In this document: in pieces, positions 48,642 through 56,798 of the stretch
Numbering within the stretch: position 1 is the first letter of the stretch
How the letters are laid out: each line of letters begins with the position of its first letter
Assembly (NCBI GenBank): GCA_002317295.1
Contig: DCIY01000032.1
Span: forward strand, 1 to 56,989
Reading direction: 5' to 3'
From: Bacteroidales bacterium UBA1714
Lineage (GTDB): Bacteria; Bacteroidota; Bacteroidia; Bacteroidales; Paludibacteraceae
Length of the DNA stretch: 56,989 nucleotides
Translations under genes and position numbers: made by a program
Notes under the pieces: model-generated
Seen by the model: the letters and a program-made list of their open reading frames with translations, nothing else
Told to the model about the DNA's origin: nothing
Databases searched by the model: none

Positions 48642-49568
48642 ATGAAGAAACTTTTTACACTACTCGCAGCTGCCATGATGGTGGTTGGCGCATGGGCACA
48701 GGTCATTCAAAAAGACCTGATTTACAAATCTAACAACGAAGTGGTAGAAGCCTCCATTTTGGAAGTGTCCTCTTCACAGGTGAAGTACAAAGAATGGAAC
48801 AATCAGAATGGTCCAACGTTTATCCTTACATCGGAAGAAATCAGCAAGATTCAGTTTAGCAATGGTTCCGAAAAGATCTATTCCGTTCCTGCTGCTCAAC
48901 CAGTAGCACAACCAGCTCCTGCTCAAGCAGCTCCTGCAGCACCTGCGGCTGCTGCTGCACCTGCTGCTCCGGCACCTCAACCTGCTAAACCGAAGATGCC
49001 TATTGGCTTCCAAATGACTTTGGACCTGGAAGGTAACCTCAGTTTCGCCAATGGTTATGCAGTTACCAATGGTGCAGAACGCTATGACATTAAGAACTAT
49101 GCCCTTGGCGGTCTCGATGCCGTCATCAGCGCCGGTGTGCGTGTGGGCACTTTCCTCTACACAGGTGTTGCCGCCGGATTCTTGTGCGAATGGGCCGATC
49201 CCTATATTGTGAATAAGGGTTCAGAAAAAAAAGGTCACTTCTCGGCCTATACCGTACCTATCTACGCCGACATACGCGCATACGCTCCTACCCGCGGCAA
49301 CTGCTATCCTTATGCAGAGATCGGTATCGGTGGTTACCTCAATGACCTCTGTGGTTCCATCAAATACGAGGACATATCGATAAAGAACCCTGCCAAAGGC
49401 GGTTTCTACTTTATCTCGGGTGTAGGTGTGGAATTTAAGTACCTCAATGTAGGTGCCGGTTACAAACTGATGCGCAATGCCGATTATATTGGCAACCACG
49501 GTTATGTCAAGGTGGGTGTCAGCATCGGACGCCCTCAAAAACTGAGAGCGCCTAAACCGGGTGTATAA
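48642..49568 (+). CDS. Outer-membrane beta-barrel protein with Ala/Pro linker
   Basis: The 308-residue protein has a signal peptide (MKKLFTLLAAAMMVVGAWAQ). A short N-terminal domain (about 20-82, DLIYKSNNEVVEASILEVSS) is followed by an Ala/Pro/Gln-rich linker (about 83-120) and a C-terminal beta-barrel of about eight strands (DAVISAGVRVGTFLYTGVAA, GYVKVGVSIG). The function is unknown. It is monocistronic and faces the AraC-type gene tail to tail, 5 bases apart. Confidence 0.8.
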   Translation: MKKLFTLLAAAMMVVGAWAQVIQKDLIYKSNNEVVEASILEVSSSQVKYKEWNNQNGPTFILTSEEISKIQFSNGSEKIYSVPAAQPVAQPAPAQAAPAAPAAAAAPAAPAPQPAKPKMPIGFQMTLDLEGNLSFANGYAVTNGAERYDIKNYALGGLDAVISAGVRVGTFLYTGVAAGFLCEWADPYIVNKGSEKKGHFSAYTVPIYADIRAYAPTRGNCYPYAEIGIGGYLNDLCGSIKYEDISIKNPAKGGFYFISGVGVEFKYLNVGAGYKLMRNADYIGNHGYVKVGVSIGRPQKLRAPKPGV

Positions 49569-49573
49569 TCCTA

Positions 49574-50431
49574 CTACATGGTTTGGCGAAAATCCTTGGG
49601 AGAAAGCCCTACCCGATTCTTGAAATACCGACAAAAAGTGGATTGTTCTGCAAAACCCAATTGAAGACCAACCTGCTGTACTGTCCATTGAGGATACACC
49701 TTCAGCAGCGTCTTGGCCTGCATGATGATATAGTTGTCTATCCAGTCACCGGCAGCAATGCCGGTGTCTTGTTTGATAAGCTTGGCAAAATATTTGGGAG
49801 TGAGACACAACTGACTGGCGTAATAGACGATATTACGATGCTCTCGATAGTGCTCAATCAGTAATTCGTAAAACTGCATAAACAAATCCCGATGGAGATG
49901 GCGAACTACCCCATCCCCCCGATTGGCGACATTATAACTGTTGAGCAACTCAAACAGAATGTCCAGATAATTAACCATCATCGCATCGCGATTGGGCGAA
50001 GAGGATTGTTGTATCGATCGCAACATATCCAGGCAGGGCTGCAAATGGTTCCACTGCTCTTCACTCAGTTCGCACTCGGGTTCTTCGTGGTACAACAAAT
50101 GATTGCGATAAGACGCTCTGCTCTTCAGTTGGTCAAAAATGCGGGACGAAACCAAAATCATGTTCCGCTCAAAGTCCTCACTGGCCCAATAGTCCGATAT
50201 CATGTGCTGAGGCAACAGAATCACCACCTTGCGCTCCGTCAGTTTTTTTTCTTTCAGATCATAATGCACATGCAGCACCCCCTGCTTGTGCAGCACAATC
50301 ATCAGACAGGATGTGATGTACGAACTGCTGTTCAGAGGTTGGATGGCCACATTTTCTACCCATACCACACCGTTTTGCTCCAACTGTTCATGGTAATATT
50401 CACTATAACTAAGTGCTGATGGACTATTCAT
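49574..50431 (-). CDS. AraC-family transcriptional regulator
   Basis: The 285-residue protein has an AraC-type N-terminal region (about 1-170). A C-terminal double helix-turn-helix follows (about 190-285): NIVYYASQLCLTPKYFAKLI, then VQQVGLQLGFAEQSTFCRYF and KNRVGLSPKDFRQ. Such proteins activate transcription in response to a small effector. Its upstream gap (50432-50542) has no strong promoter box, only mini-hairpin repeat DNA. The target is unknown; the adjacent barrel gene is a candidate only by position. Confidence 0.92.
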   Translation of the reverse strand: MNSPSALSYSEYYHEQLEQNGVVWVENVAIQPLNSSSYITSCLMIVLHKQGVLHVHYDLKEKKLTERKVVILLPQHMISDYWASEDFERNMILVSSRIFDQLKSRASYRNHLLYHEEPECELSEEQWNHLQPCLDMLRSIQQSSSPNRDAMMVNYLDILFELLNSYNVANRGDGVVRHLHRDLFMQFYELLIEHYREHRNIVYYASQLCLTPKYFAKLIKQDTGIAAGDWIDNYIIMQAKTLLKVYPQWTVQQVGLQLGFAEQSTFCRYFKNRVGLSPKDFRQTM

Positions 50432-50504
50432 TTTTTCCTACTGTCATCTATTCACAAAAATCAGCTACAAATTCTGTACCAATTCACTTAAACACAAATG
50501 TTCT

Positions 50505-50550
50505 CTAAACTGTAGCGACTACGTCGCGTTAGGCGTAGCCGTCTAAACTA
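50505..50550. repeat. CTAAACTGTA-tagged mini-hairpins upstream of AraC gene
   Basis: CTCTAAACTGTA is followed by GCGAC-TAC-GTCGC and GGC-GTA-GCC, then CCGTCTAAAC. It matches the family after ftsZ at 39546-39605 and touches the end of the hipA remnant. Confidence 0.7.
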
Positions 50551-50824
50551 AAAAGAATGCATGTGCTTTGCGCTCCTGTTCTTCACGAGAAATATGATAG
50601 CGTGAAGCTATTTCTCTGAAATGGGCACATGTCGTGCGAGTATGAAGGATGATCTCATCAGCTTGGGCGATAGTCAATGAAAAATAAGGTGCAACTTCTC
50701 TGGCAAGGTCTATATTCAAGCGATTGTCTGTTTCCGTGATATTGAGTGACAGGCTATCGCCATACTCATCGGGATTAATATCATATGCAGGGGAAAGTTG
50801 CCATCCTTCTTTCGTGATTTTCAT
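50543..50824 (-). pseudogene. hipA remnant (C-terminal fragment only)
   Basis: A 93-residue open frame starts MKITKEGWQLSPAYDINPDE, which matches the C-terminal lobe of HipA kinases (GWxLSPAYDxNP). Family members are usually 300-440 residues; the kinase core and the ATP-binding and catalytic residues are missing. The ATG overlaps the hipB stop as ATGA, so the fragment is still in an operon arrangement. This could be a decayed toxin or a retained short protein. The deletion seems to have joined hipB to the tail of hipA cleanly. Confidence 0.8.
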
Positions 50825-51135
50825 GACTCTGTTTTACGTTTGGTGGCGCGAGCTTTGGTTTGCAGACCTATATCCTGGAGTTTGCGTCCAAGAATATCGT
50901 CCTTGGCGAGTTGCAAAATATCCTCTTTAAGATTCAGTACAATCAGCACGCGGAAATACATACCGATAGCCACACCCTCGTCGCCTGTTTCTATCTTGAT
51001 GAGCGTACCACGAGAAATGCCCGCTCTTTCGGCTACCTGTTCAGCAGACAAATCCCGACGCAGTCTCGCTAATTTAAGTTGTTCACCCACCTGTTGCAAC
51101 ATCCGCTGATTGGCAGGAAGTAATGGCCTTTTCAT
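50821..51135 (-). CDS. hipB: HipB-like XRE-family DNA-binding protein
   Basis: The 104-residue protein has a Cro/C1-type helix-turn-helix (about 15-70: LKLARLRRDLSAEQVAERAG and SRGTLIKIE). The C-terminal segment, DILQLAKDDILGRKLQDIGL, is like that of HipB antitoxins in Bacteroidota. ATG at 51135 is preferred to the TTG at 51141. The normal partner kinase is reduced to a fragment, so this may act now only as an autoregulator. The promoter is at 51215-51246, leaving a leader of about 75 bases. Confidence 0.85.
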   Translation of the reverse strand: MKRPLLPANQRMLQQVGEQLKLARLRRDLSAEQVAERAGISRGTLIKIETGDEGVAIGMYFRVLIVLNLKEDILQLAKDDILGRKLQDIGLQTKARATKRKTES

Positions 51136-51214
51136 ATACAATTATGTTTATTAAAATAATCAAAAACACATATATATGTTCACTATTCTAAACATTATAT
51201 TTTGTTTTCGGGTG

Positions 51215-51246
51215 CAAAAGTACAACAAATATTTGGAATACGCAAA
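51215..51246 (-). promoter_or_regulatory. hipB promoter
   Basis: TACTTTTG (51222-51215) and TTTG (51246-51243) on the minus strand, 20 bases apart. Confidence 0.75.
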
Positions 51247-51293
51247 TATTTCCAGTTTTTTTGGGGGACAAATCAGCAAAAAGTGTCAAAAAC

Positions 51294-52001
51294 TCACTTA
51301 TACATCGTGAGCCAGTTGGTACAATAGCGACTGGCGGCGGCGCGAGGATGGATGATCGTAAGGGTGTTGGACGAGTCACGGTAGAAAGAATGGTTCCAGC
51401 CAGAACCCATATCCATATACAGCGCATTGGTGACGCCATAATCCACCAACGCGTCCAGGAACTGCCCATAGGGCATTTGATGCGTGCTCTCAATGATGCA
51501 CAACTGCGAATCACGCTCCGCTATCACACGATAAAAGGTAATGCGTTCGTCCTTCTGTATTTGTGGACGAGGCACCACTCCATCACGAACGACCCAGTAT
51601 TGGGTAAAAGCCATGCCACCTGATGCTGCCACGCTGTCCAGCAGTTCATCGTTGGGCAATGTGGCAAAGCGCCATTCTCCATTGGCCCAGGTAAAGCAAC
51701 CATAACGCTCGTTATAAGCATAACCTTGATAGAGTACACCGCTGCAAATATGAGGACCTAAAATATTGTGGTGCTCAAAGCGGTCCAGCAACTCGCCTGT
51801 AAATGCTGCCTCGGCACAGAAGAGTATAGAGTCATTGTCCGAACTGGGCATGGTCTGAGTCACCAAATCCAAGCGTGCATTGATGGGTCGATAGACAGTT
51901 AACCGATTGGTTTGTTCACGCTCCACCACCCCACTCTGCGCATGAACTGTACAGGATAATAATGTCGTAGCCATAAGAATAAGTGCGAATATTTTTTTCA
52001 T
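51294..52001 (-). CDS. Exported protein, phosphodiester glycosidase-like (NAGPA fold?)
   Basis: The 235-residue protein has an N-terminal signal (MKKIFALILMATTLLSCTVH), with a possible lipobox cysteine at residue 17. Residues near the C-terminus, LVDYGVTNALYMDMGSGWNH, resemble the conserved block of NAGPA/phosphodiester glycosidase domains (PF09992), where an acidic residue is followed by Gly-Gly. The match is partial and the usual GGGS is changed to MGSG. The function remains unproven. It stands alone on the minus strand, downstream of a ~217-base gap. Confidence 0.55.
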   Translation of the reverse strand: MKKIFALILMATTLLSCTVHAQSGVVEREQTNRLTVYRPINARLDLVTQTMPSSDNDSILFCAEAAFTGELLDRFEHHNILGPHICSGVLYQGYAYNERYGCFTWANGEWRFATLPNDELLDSVAASGGMAFTQYWVVRDGVVPRPQIQKDERITFYRVIAERDSQLCIIESTHQMPYGQFLDALVDYGVTNALYMDMGSGWNHSFYRDSSNTLTIIHPRAAASRYCTNWLTMYK

Positions 52002-52218
52002 AAATTTCTTATATGTGCAAATTTTTCAGCAAAAAAGTAAAAAAACTATTATTTCAACATTTGAATCGTACGCTCGCAACGTTGATCTTCATAATCCAGT
52101 GAGACTGAAGCGCTAGTGGTTCTAGAAGGCATATAGCATCTGCAAAAAGAACAAAGCCACAGTGGGGAGCGCTACAGTGCAACGAAGCGACGGGCGATGA
52201 GGCGATTGGGCGATGAGG
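52002..52218. repeat. Intergenic gap with CGATGAGG octamer repeat
   Basis: The part 52186-52218 holds CGATGAGG, CGATTGGG, CGATGAGG units ending at the DUF4296 stop codon. The remainder has no clear promoter box. A short minus-strand open stretch near 52040-52165 is too short to call. Confidence 0.6.
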
Positions 52219-52689
52219 TTATTCCCAACAGTAAGGGATGGGGTCAGGAGCGTGGTAGAGGCAGACGGGATATCCGTGGATATATTCGGATAAAATCACC
52301 TGCCAATCCCGCAACGGTATGCGGTTGGCCACCTTAACTGCCACAATATTTTGACGGTCCCGCTCCGCCTGCAATTCGGCTTCAAGCCGTTTGGTCACAC
52401 GGGGATAGATCTTATTAAAAATCTGTGGATGATCCGTATACCATATCAGCGACGAATCGACCTGCGCCTGGGTTAGACCCATTTGTTCCAGCGCAGCGCT
52501 GTAGATACGCACCACTTCGGGGTCGTGACCATAGTTATAGTCCATGGCATGGATGACCCCTTCCGTACGATGGAGCATGACCAAAGCGTCCTCCATCTGA
52601 GAGGAGGACAAGATACCCTTGGGACGGCAACCTATGCCCATCACAAGCAGCAACAGGAGGATACTATGAACGACTATTGAGCGACGCAT
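52219..52689 (-). CDS. DUF4296 lipoprotein
   Basis: The 156-residue protein has a lipoprotein signal (MRRSIVVHSILLLLLVMGIGC) and the DUF4296 block CRPKGILSSSQMEDALVMLH near residues 21-40, followed by helices with SLIWYTDHPQIFNKIYPRV. The family is restricted to Bacteroidota and usually lies beside lspA, as it does here. The start overlaps the lspA end by 26 bases, so the two are co-expressed. The function is unknown; the neighbourhood suggests a link to lipoprotein maturation. Confidence 0.9.
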   Translation of the reverse strand: MRRSIVVHSILLLLLVMGIGCRPKGILSSSQMEDALVMLHRTEGVIHAMDYNYGHDPEVVRIYSAALEQMGLTQAQVDSSLIWYTDHPQIFNKIYPRVTKRLEAELQAERDRQNIVAVKVANRIPLRDWQVILSEYIHGYPVCLYHAPDPIPYCWE

Positions 52690-53215
52690 CCAAATCCTTA
52701 CGATACCATATTAAGATCACAAATACCGCCACAGTAATGCACGAGTCTGCCAGGTTAAACACCGGGCGGAAGAACAAACATTCCCCTGTAGAAGAGGTAA
52801 TCAGCGGGAAATACAGCATATCCACCACTTTGCCCTGGAACCATCCGGCATAACCGAACAAGCGGCCATAGAAGATGCAGTCAATCACATTGCCTGCCGC
52901 TCCAGCGGTCACCAGTGCCACCGTGGTAAGATACCCCGAACGGGTATCCTGTCTACGAATGAGCACATACAGATACCAGCCCAGTAAACCGATAGCCACC
53001 ACTCGAAAAAGGGTCAGGAAGATCTTATTGAACCACTCTATACCAAACGCCATGCCGTCGTTCTCCACAAAACAGAGTTGGAAGAACGGCAGGATGGAAT
53101 GAGATTCACCCAGCATAAAATGTGTACGAACATAGAGCTTGAGCACCTGATCCAGCACCAGGGCAATGACAATGAGTGCGGTGACCCAAATCGAAGAACG
53201 CGTTACCTGTTTCAT
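52664..53215 (-). CDS. lspA: Lipoprotein signal peptidase (signal peptidase II)
   Basis: The 183-residue membrane protein has four helices and both catalytic aspartates in conserved blocks: GNVIDCIFYG (about 111-120) and FNLADSCITVAV (about 154-165). It cleaves prolipoprotein signal peptides after diacylglycerol transfer. Many lipoproteins in this window would be substrates. ATG overlaps the metK stop as ATGA, so lspA and DUF4296 are transcribed from the metK promoter and may share its riboswitch control. Confidence 0.96.
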   Translation of the reverse strand: MKQVTRSSIWVTALIVIALVLDQVLKLYVRTHFMLGESHSILPFFQLCFVENDGMAFGIEWFNKIFLTLFRVVAIGLLGWYLYVLIRRQDTRSGYLTTVALVTAGAAGNVIDCIFYGRLFGYAGWFQGKVVDMLYFPLITSSTGECLFFRPVFNLADSCITVAVFVILIWYRKDLDASLNSRS

Positions 53216-54465
53216 GCAAATGCTTGTTTAATAGCCTCTACCCGATCGAGTTTCTCCCATGTAAAGAGTTCCACACGCTTGGTAATATCCCGGCCGTTTT
53301 CGTCCACAAAATGTTTCTCTACCCATTCCGGTGTGCGTCCCATGTGTCCATAGCGAGCCGTTTCTTCGTAGATAGGTTCCTTGAGTCGAAGGGAAGAGAT
53401 AATGCCTGCCGGGGTAAAGTCAAACAGTTGTTGCATCTTGGCGGCAATCACATCGTCGGGTACCATGCCGGTGCCATGGGTATTGACCAACAGACTGACC
53501 GGCTGAGCCACACCTATGGCGTAACTGACCTGAACCAACATCTCACGAGCAATACCGGCTGCCACCATGTTTTTGGCCGCATAGCGGGCCATATAAGCCG
53601 CTGAACGGTCGACCTTAGATGGGTCCTTACCCGAGAAGGCTCCTCCTCCGTGAGCACCACGGCCACCATAGGTATCGACAATAATCTTGCGACCCGTCAG
53701 GCCCGTATCACCATGAGGACCTCCGATCACAAACTTACCGGTCGGATTGACCAATAACTTATACGGAAGTTGCTCAGAATCGAGTTGATCAATTTGAAGC
53801 AACGAAGCATATCGGGCATCACGGGTAGCCACACGCGGAAGCAAAATCGTTCGTACATCGTGGGCTATTTGTTCCTGACTCACACCCTCATCATGCTGGG
53901 TCGACAGTACAATGGTGTCCACACGAAGCGGATTGCCCTGCTCGTCATACTCAATGGTCACCTGAGATTTGGCGTCCGGACGCAGGTAAGTCATTTGTTT
54001 ACCCTCCTTACGTATGCGCGCAAGCGTATATACTAAGGTGTGGGCCAAATCCAGGGTGAGAGGCATATAATTGTCTGTCTCTGCGGTGGCATAGCCAAAC
54101 ATCATTCCCTGATCACCTGCCCCCTGCTCCGCAGGTGTGGTACGATTGACTCCGATGGCAATATCGGCAGACTGCTCATGCAGGGCCGTGAGAATACCAC
54201 AACTATCGGCCTCAAACTTATACTCAGCCTTGGTATAGCCAATCGCGGCAATCGTGCGCCGGGCAACGGATTGAACATCTACATACTGATGAGAAGTCAC
54301 CTCACCTGCAATGATTACCTGACCCGTGGTCACCATTGTTTCACAAGCCACGTGAGCATCGGCGTCTTGCGCCAAAAAAGCATCTAATACGGCGTCACTG
54401 ATTTGATCCGCCACTTTGTCGGGATGTCCCTCGGACACCGACTCTGAAGTAAATAAGTAAGTCAT
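53212..54465 (-). CDS. metK: S-adenosylmethionine synthetase
   Basis: The 417-residue enzyme makes S-adenosylmethionine from methionine and ATP. Motifs: SESVSEGHPDKVADQISDAV at the start, GAGDQGMMFGYA (ATP-binding), GGRGAHGGGAFSGKD, and a C-terminal end typical of the family. ATG at 54465 immediately follows the conserved GCTAAA of a SAM-II riboswitch, so the product likely represses its own translation. It is the first gene of metK-lspA-DUF4296. Confidence 0.97.
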   Translation of the reverse strand: MTYLFTSESVSEGHPDKVADQISDAVLDAFLAQDADAHVACETMVTTGQVIIAGEVTSHQYVDVQSVARRTIAAIGYTKAEYKFEADSCGILTALHEQSADIAIGVNRTTPAEQGAGDQGMMFGYATAETDNYMPLTLDLAHTLVYTLARIRKEGKQMTYLRPDAKSQVTIEYDEQGNPLRVDTIVLSTQHDEGVSQEQIAHDVRTILLPRVATRDARYASLLQIDQLDSEQLPYKLLVNPTGKFVIGGPHGDTGLTGRKIIVDTYGGRGAHGGGAFSGKDPSKVDRSAAYMARYAAKNMVAAGIAREMLVQVSYAIGVAQPVSLLVNTHGTGMVPDDVIAAKMQQLFDFTPAGIISSLRLKEPIYEETARYGHMGRTPEWVEKHFVDENGRDITKRVELFTWEKLDRVEAIKQAFA

Positions 54466-54512
54466 TTTAGCATTTGTTTAGTGGGGGTTGCAAGCAATCA
54501 AATCTGTCCCCC
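54466..54512 (-). promoter_or_regulatory. SAM-II riboswitch upstream of metK
   Basis: On the minus strand, P1 is GGGGG (54512-54508) with CCCCC (54487-54483). The loop reads ACAGATTTGATTGCTTGCAA, and the 3' strand ACTAAACAAATGCTAAA touches the metK ATG. ATTTG (54503-54499) can pair with CAAAT (54476-54472), giving the H-type pseudoknot. TTGCAA before the 3' P1 strand and the terminal GCTAAA match the SAM-II (metA) consensus. SAM binding would bury the start codon. The call was made by eye; a covariance-model search would settle it. Confidence 0.82.
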
Positions 54513-54526
54513 AGAGTAAAAACGTG

Positions 54527-54558
54527 CAAAAGTAGTAAAATTTGCTGATATATGCAAA
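54527..54558 (-). promoter_or_regulatory. metK promoter
   Basis: TACTTTTG (54534-54527) and TTTG (54558-54555) on the minus strand, 20 bases apart. Transcription would start near 54520, leaving room for little but the riboswitch. Confidence 0.78.
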
Positions 54559-54561
54559 TTT

Positions 54562-54593
54562 TTAATGCAAAATGCATCATGCAAAATGCAAAA
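54562..54593. repeat. AATGCAA heptamer repeat
   Basis: AATGCAA/CATGCAA units fill the gap between the stop of the nucleotidyltransferase gene (54594) and the metK promoter. Confidence 0.8.
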
Positions 54594-55316
54594 TTACAGA
54601 CTGGCAGCGAAGGATTCGGCTTGAGAGAGTTGGTCTATTTTGCCCACATCCATCATGCGATAGTCCTCAGGCACATAGGCGCGGATGGTGTGGGAGGCAC
54701 AGATGGACAGGTAAAAATCTATCAGCGAGAACTTCGGTCCATGGGCCGTGGCATAGTCGTGCAACAGCGGCAAGGCGTCCTCTGTCACAATGGACATGCC
54801 CGAGAATGCCCAATGAATACCATCCTGTCCTTTGAGTTGTCCTGTCTGCACATTGGTCCAACCCCCTAATCGGCAGGCATTATCAAAACACAGGTATCGT
54901 TGGGTGGCACGATCGCTCACGACCACCATCATGGAAGGTTGAGTTTGATATGCAGCCATCACATCCTGATAGTTTAAGTTGGAGAGGATATCCACATTAC
55001 AAACGAGCCAGGGTTCGGTGATAGGTTCGGATTCTCGCATGGCCTTGTACAGTCCCCCACCCGTTTCCAGCAATGCATCGCGTTCATCGGAGATGGTAAT
55101 ACGGCATCCCCAATCGTGAGAACGCACAAAATCGATGATCTGATCGGGAAAATGGTGCACATTGATGACGATATCATGGATACCGGCTGCACAGAGTTTG
55201 CGAATCTGCCATTCCAGCAAGGTTTGCCCGGCCAGAGGGACCAGGGCTTTGGGCATCGTATCGGTTAGCGGCTTGAGGCGTGTGCCCAATCCTGCCGCAA
55301 AGATCATGGCTTTCAT
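54594..55316 (-). CDS. Sugar-1-phosphate nucleotidyltransferase (MurU/RmlA-like)
   Basis: The 240-residue protein starts with the nucleotide-binding signature MIFAAGLGTRLKPLTD and MPKALVPL, followed by LLETGGGLYKAM and a middle region with VCNVDIL. The compact size fits MurU-type MurNAc-1-phosphate uridylyltransferases of cell-wall recycling and small mannose-1-phosphate guanylyltransferases. The kinase AmgK that usually partners MurU is not visible, so specificity is open. It is 10 bases downstream of the lipid kinase gene. Confidence 0.85.
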   Translation of the reverse strand: MKAMIFAAGLGTRLKPLTDTMPKALVPLAGQTLLEWQIRKLCAAGIHDIVINVHHFPDQIIDFVRSHDWGCRITISDERDALLETGGGLYKAMRESEPITEPWLVCNVDILSNLNYQDVMAAYQTQPSMMVVVSDRATQRYLCFDNACRLGGWTNVQTGQLKGQDGIHWAFSGMSIVTEDALPLLHDYATAHGPKFSLIDFYLSICASHTIRAYVPEDYRMMDVGKIDQLSQAESFAASL

Positions 55317-55326
55317 ACTCCGATGG

Positions 55327-56265
55327 TTAGCAATACTGCGGGACGGTCATACACAACGCATGGTGCATACACTCCACACGACATGGGCCCATGATATCCT
55401 TAAGGATACCATCGGACTCGAACACAAGATGTTTTTTAGTGGACAGTTCTATGGTCTTACCGGTAAAGGTATGAATAAAAGGCAATTGGTCAATCTTGCC
55501 CGTAAACAACTGAGGCACGGCCTGAAACATCTGTTTCACGGTAGGTTTCTCCACAAACATGGCGTGGAAAACGCCATCGCGGGGATCCGCAGACGGATTT
55601 TGGCGCATGCCGCCTCCCGAGAAGGGGCCATTCCCTATATTCATGGTATACAGGTATCCCCTGGCCTGCAGTTGACCATCGACGGTCACATCGGTGAGCA
55701 TGGGTTTGTGGGTAAACAGGGCCTTAATCAGGCCAAAGAGATAATTGACATGATGGCTGCCAATCAGAATCTTGAACACGATGGCCTCCACGCAGGTGAC
55801 AGCATCGATACCAAAGCCGACCGAGTTGATAAAATAGTGTGAACGCTCCTGACCGTTGCGCCAATACACGACTCGTCCCACATCCAGGGGTTGGCGTTTG
55901 CCATTAAAAAACAGATCCATGGAGCGTTTATAGTCCTTGTTCAGTCCCCAAAAGCGGGCCCAATCGTTACCGGTGCCACGAGGAACGAGACCGAACTGAA
56001 TCTGTGCGCGTTGTTGGTCGGGGATATTCGCCTTCATAATGCCATTGATGGTTTCGCTCAGGGTGCCATCGCCTCCCAAGACCAAGATCTGGTCACAACC
56101 TTTCTCGGCCAGTTCTCTGCCCAACTCAATGGCATGGCCGACATATTGTGTCACACGGTATGTAAACGGCTGGTGGCGCTTACGAAGTAATCTCCATAAA
56201 TATATTCGTTGCGCACGCATGGCTGCGCGTTTACCTGACTTTGGATTAATTACAATTCCTAACAT
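55327..56265 (-). CDS. Diacylglycerol/lipid kinase family protein (YegS/DgkB-like)
   Basis: The 312-residue protein opens MLGIVINPKSGKRAAMRAQR and has the kinase motif VLGGDGTLSETINGIM (about 65-80) and PRGTGNDWARF, the family's ATP and metal site. The C-terminal half shows GNGPFSGGGMRQNPSADPRD, also typical. ATG at 56265 was chosen over the TTG at 56292. The enzyme would phosphorylate diacylglycerol or a related lipid at the inner face of the membrane. It has its own promoter and shares a transcript with the nucleotidyltransferase gene. Confidence 0.92.
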   Translation of the reverse strand: MLGIVINPKSGKRAAMRAQRIYLWRLLRKRHQPFTYRVTQYVGHAIELGRELAEKGCDQILVLGGDGTLSETINGIMKANIPDQQRAQIQFGLVPRGTGNDWARFWGLNKDYKRSMDLFFNGKRQPLDVGRVVYWRNGQERSHYFINSVGFGIDAVTCVEAIVFKILIGSHHVNYLFGLIKALFTHKPMLTDVTVDGQLQARGYLYTMNIGNGPFSGGGMRQNPSADPRDGVFHAMFVEKPTVKQMFQAVPQLFTGKIDQLPFIHTFTGKTIELSTKKHLVFESDGILKDIMGPCRVECMHHALCMTVPQYC

Positions 56266-56314
56266 AGCATCATCTTTTAGGTTTGAAAACAAGCCTCACG
56301 CACAAATTCGGGTG

Positions 56315-56346
56315 CAAAGGTACAAAAAAAAATGCACATTACCAAA
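56315..56346 (-). promoter_or_regulatory. Promoter of the lipid kinase gene
   Basis: TACCTTTG (56322-56315) and TTTG (56346-56343) on the minus strand, 20 bases apart. Confidence 0.75.
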
Positions 56347-56404
56347 TTTAATGCGCATTTTCTTTGTTTTAGATTCTTTTTATAGAATGGGAATCATCCA
56401 ATCA

Positions 56405-56557
56405 TTATTTAAAGAACTCATTAATTTTCTCATTTTCAACTACCTCTTCCTCGAAGTAGTAAGCACCGGTTTTCGGGCTTTTCACCATTTTAATGCATTT
56501 GGTGTGAGTACGACCGGCATTACCTGTATGCAACGATGCAACCGCTTTCTTTGCCAT
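56405..56557 (-). CDS. DUF4295 small basic protein
   Basis: The 50-residue protein, MAKKAVASLHTGNAGRTHTK at the start and YYFEEEVVENEKINEFFK at the end, matches the DUF4295 family, found only in Bacteroidota. These genes always lie right after rpmB and rpmG, as here, so a ribosome-linked role is likely but unproven. The start ATG at 56557 is 35 bases downstream of the rpmG stop. Confidence 0.9.
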   Translation of the reverse strand: MAKKAVASLHTGNAGRTHTKCIKMVKSPKTGAYYFEEEVVENEKINEFFK

Positions 56558-56592
56558 AGTTTAATTCCTTTCTAAGTTCACCTCACTGGGGA

Positions 56593-56781
56593 TTACTTAA
56601 TCTCTTTGTGGATGGTGTAACGTTTCAAAATTGGGTTATACTTCTTTAACTCCAAACGATCGGGAGTATTTTTGCGGTTCTTGGTCGTAATGTAACGAGA
56701 CGTACCGGGCATACCGCTGGCCTTGTGTTCAGTGCACTCAAGGATAACTTGGACACGAGCTTCTTTTGTTTTCTTTGCCAT
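56593..56781 (-). CDS. rpmG: 50S ribosomal protein L33
   Basis: The 62-residue protein MAKKTKEARVQVILECTEHK, with TSRYITTKNRKNTPDRLELK and a YNPILKRYTIHKEIK end, fits L33. It lacks the paired zinc-binding cysteines of the C+ form; a single Cys at about residue 16 remains, so it is the zinc-free type. It lies between rpmB and the DUF4295 gene in the conserved order. Confidence 0.95.
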   Translation of the reverse strand: MAKKTKEARVQVILECTEHKASGMPGTSRYITTKNRKNTPDRLELKKYNPILKRYTIHKEIK

Positions 56782-56798
56782 AGTTTACTCCTCCTTAA

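Noticed and set aside
52040..52165. Remnant C-terminus of a gene on the minus strand (about 40 codons ending QMLK)
   Set aside because: The frame is open for only about 40 codons after an upstream stop, with no start and no family match; chance is as likely as a relic.
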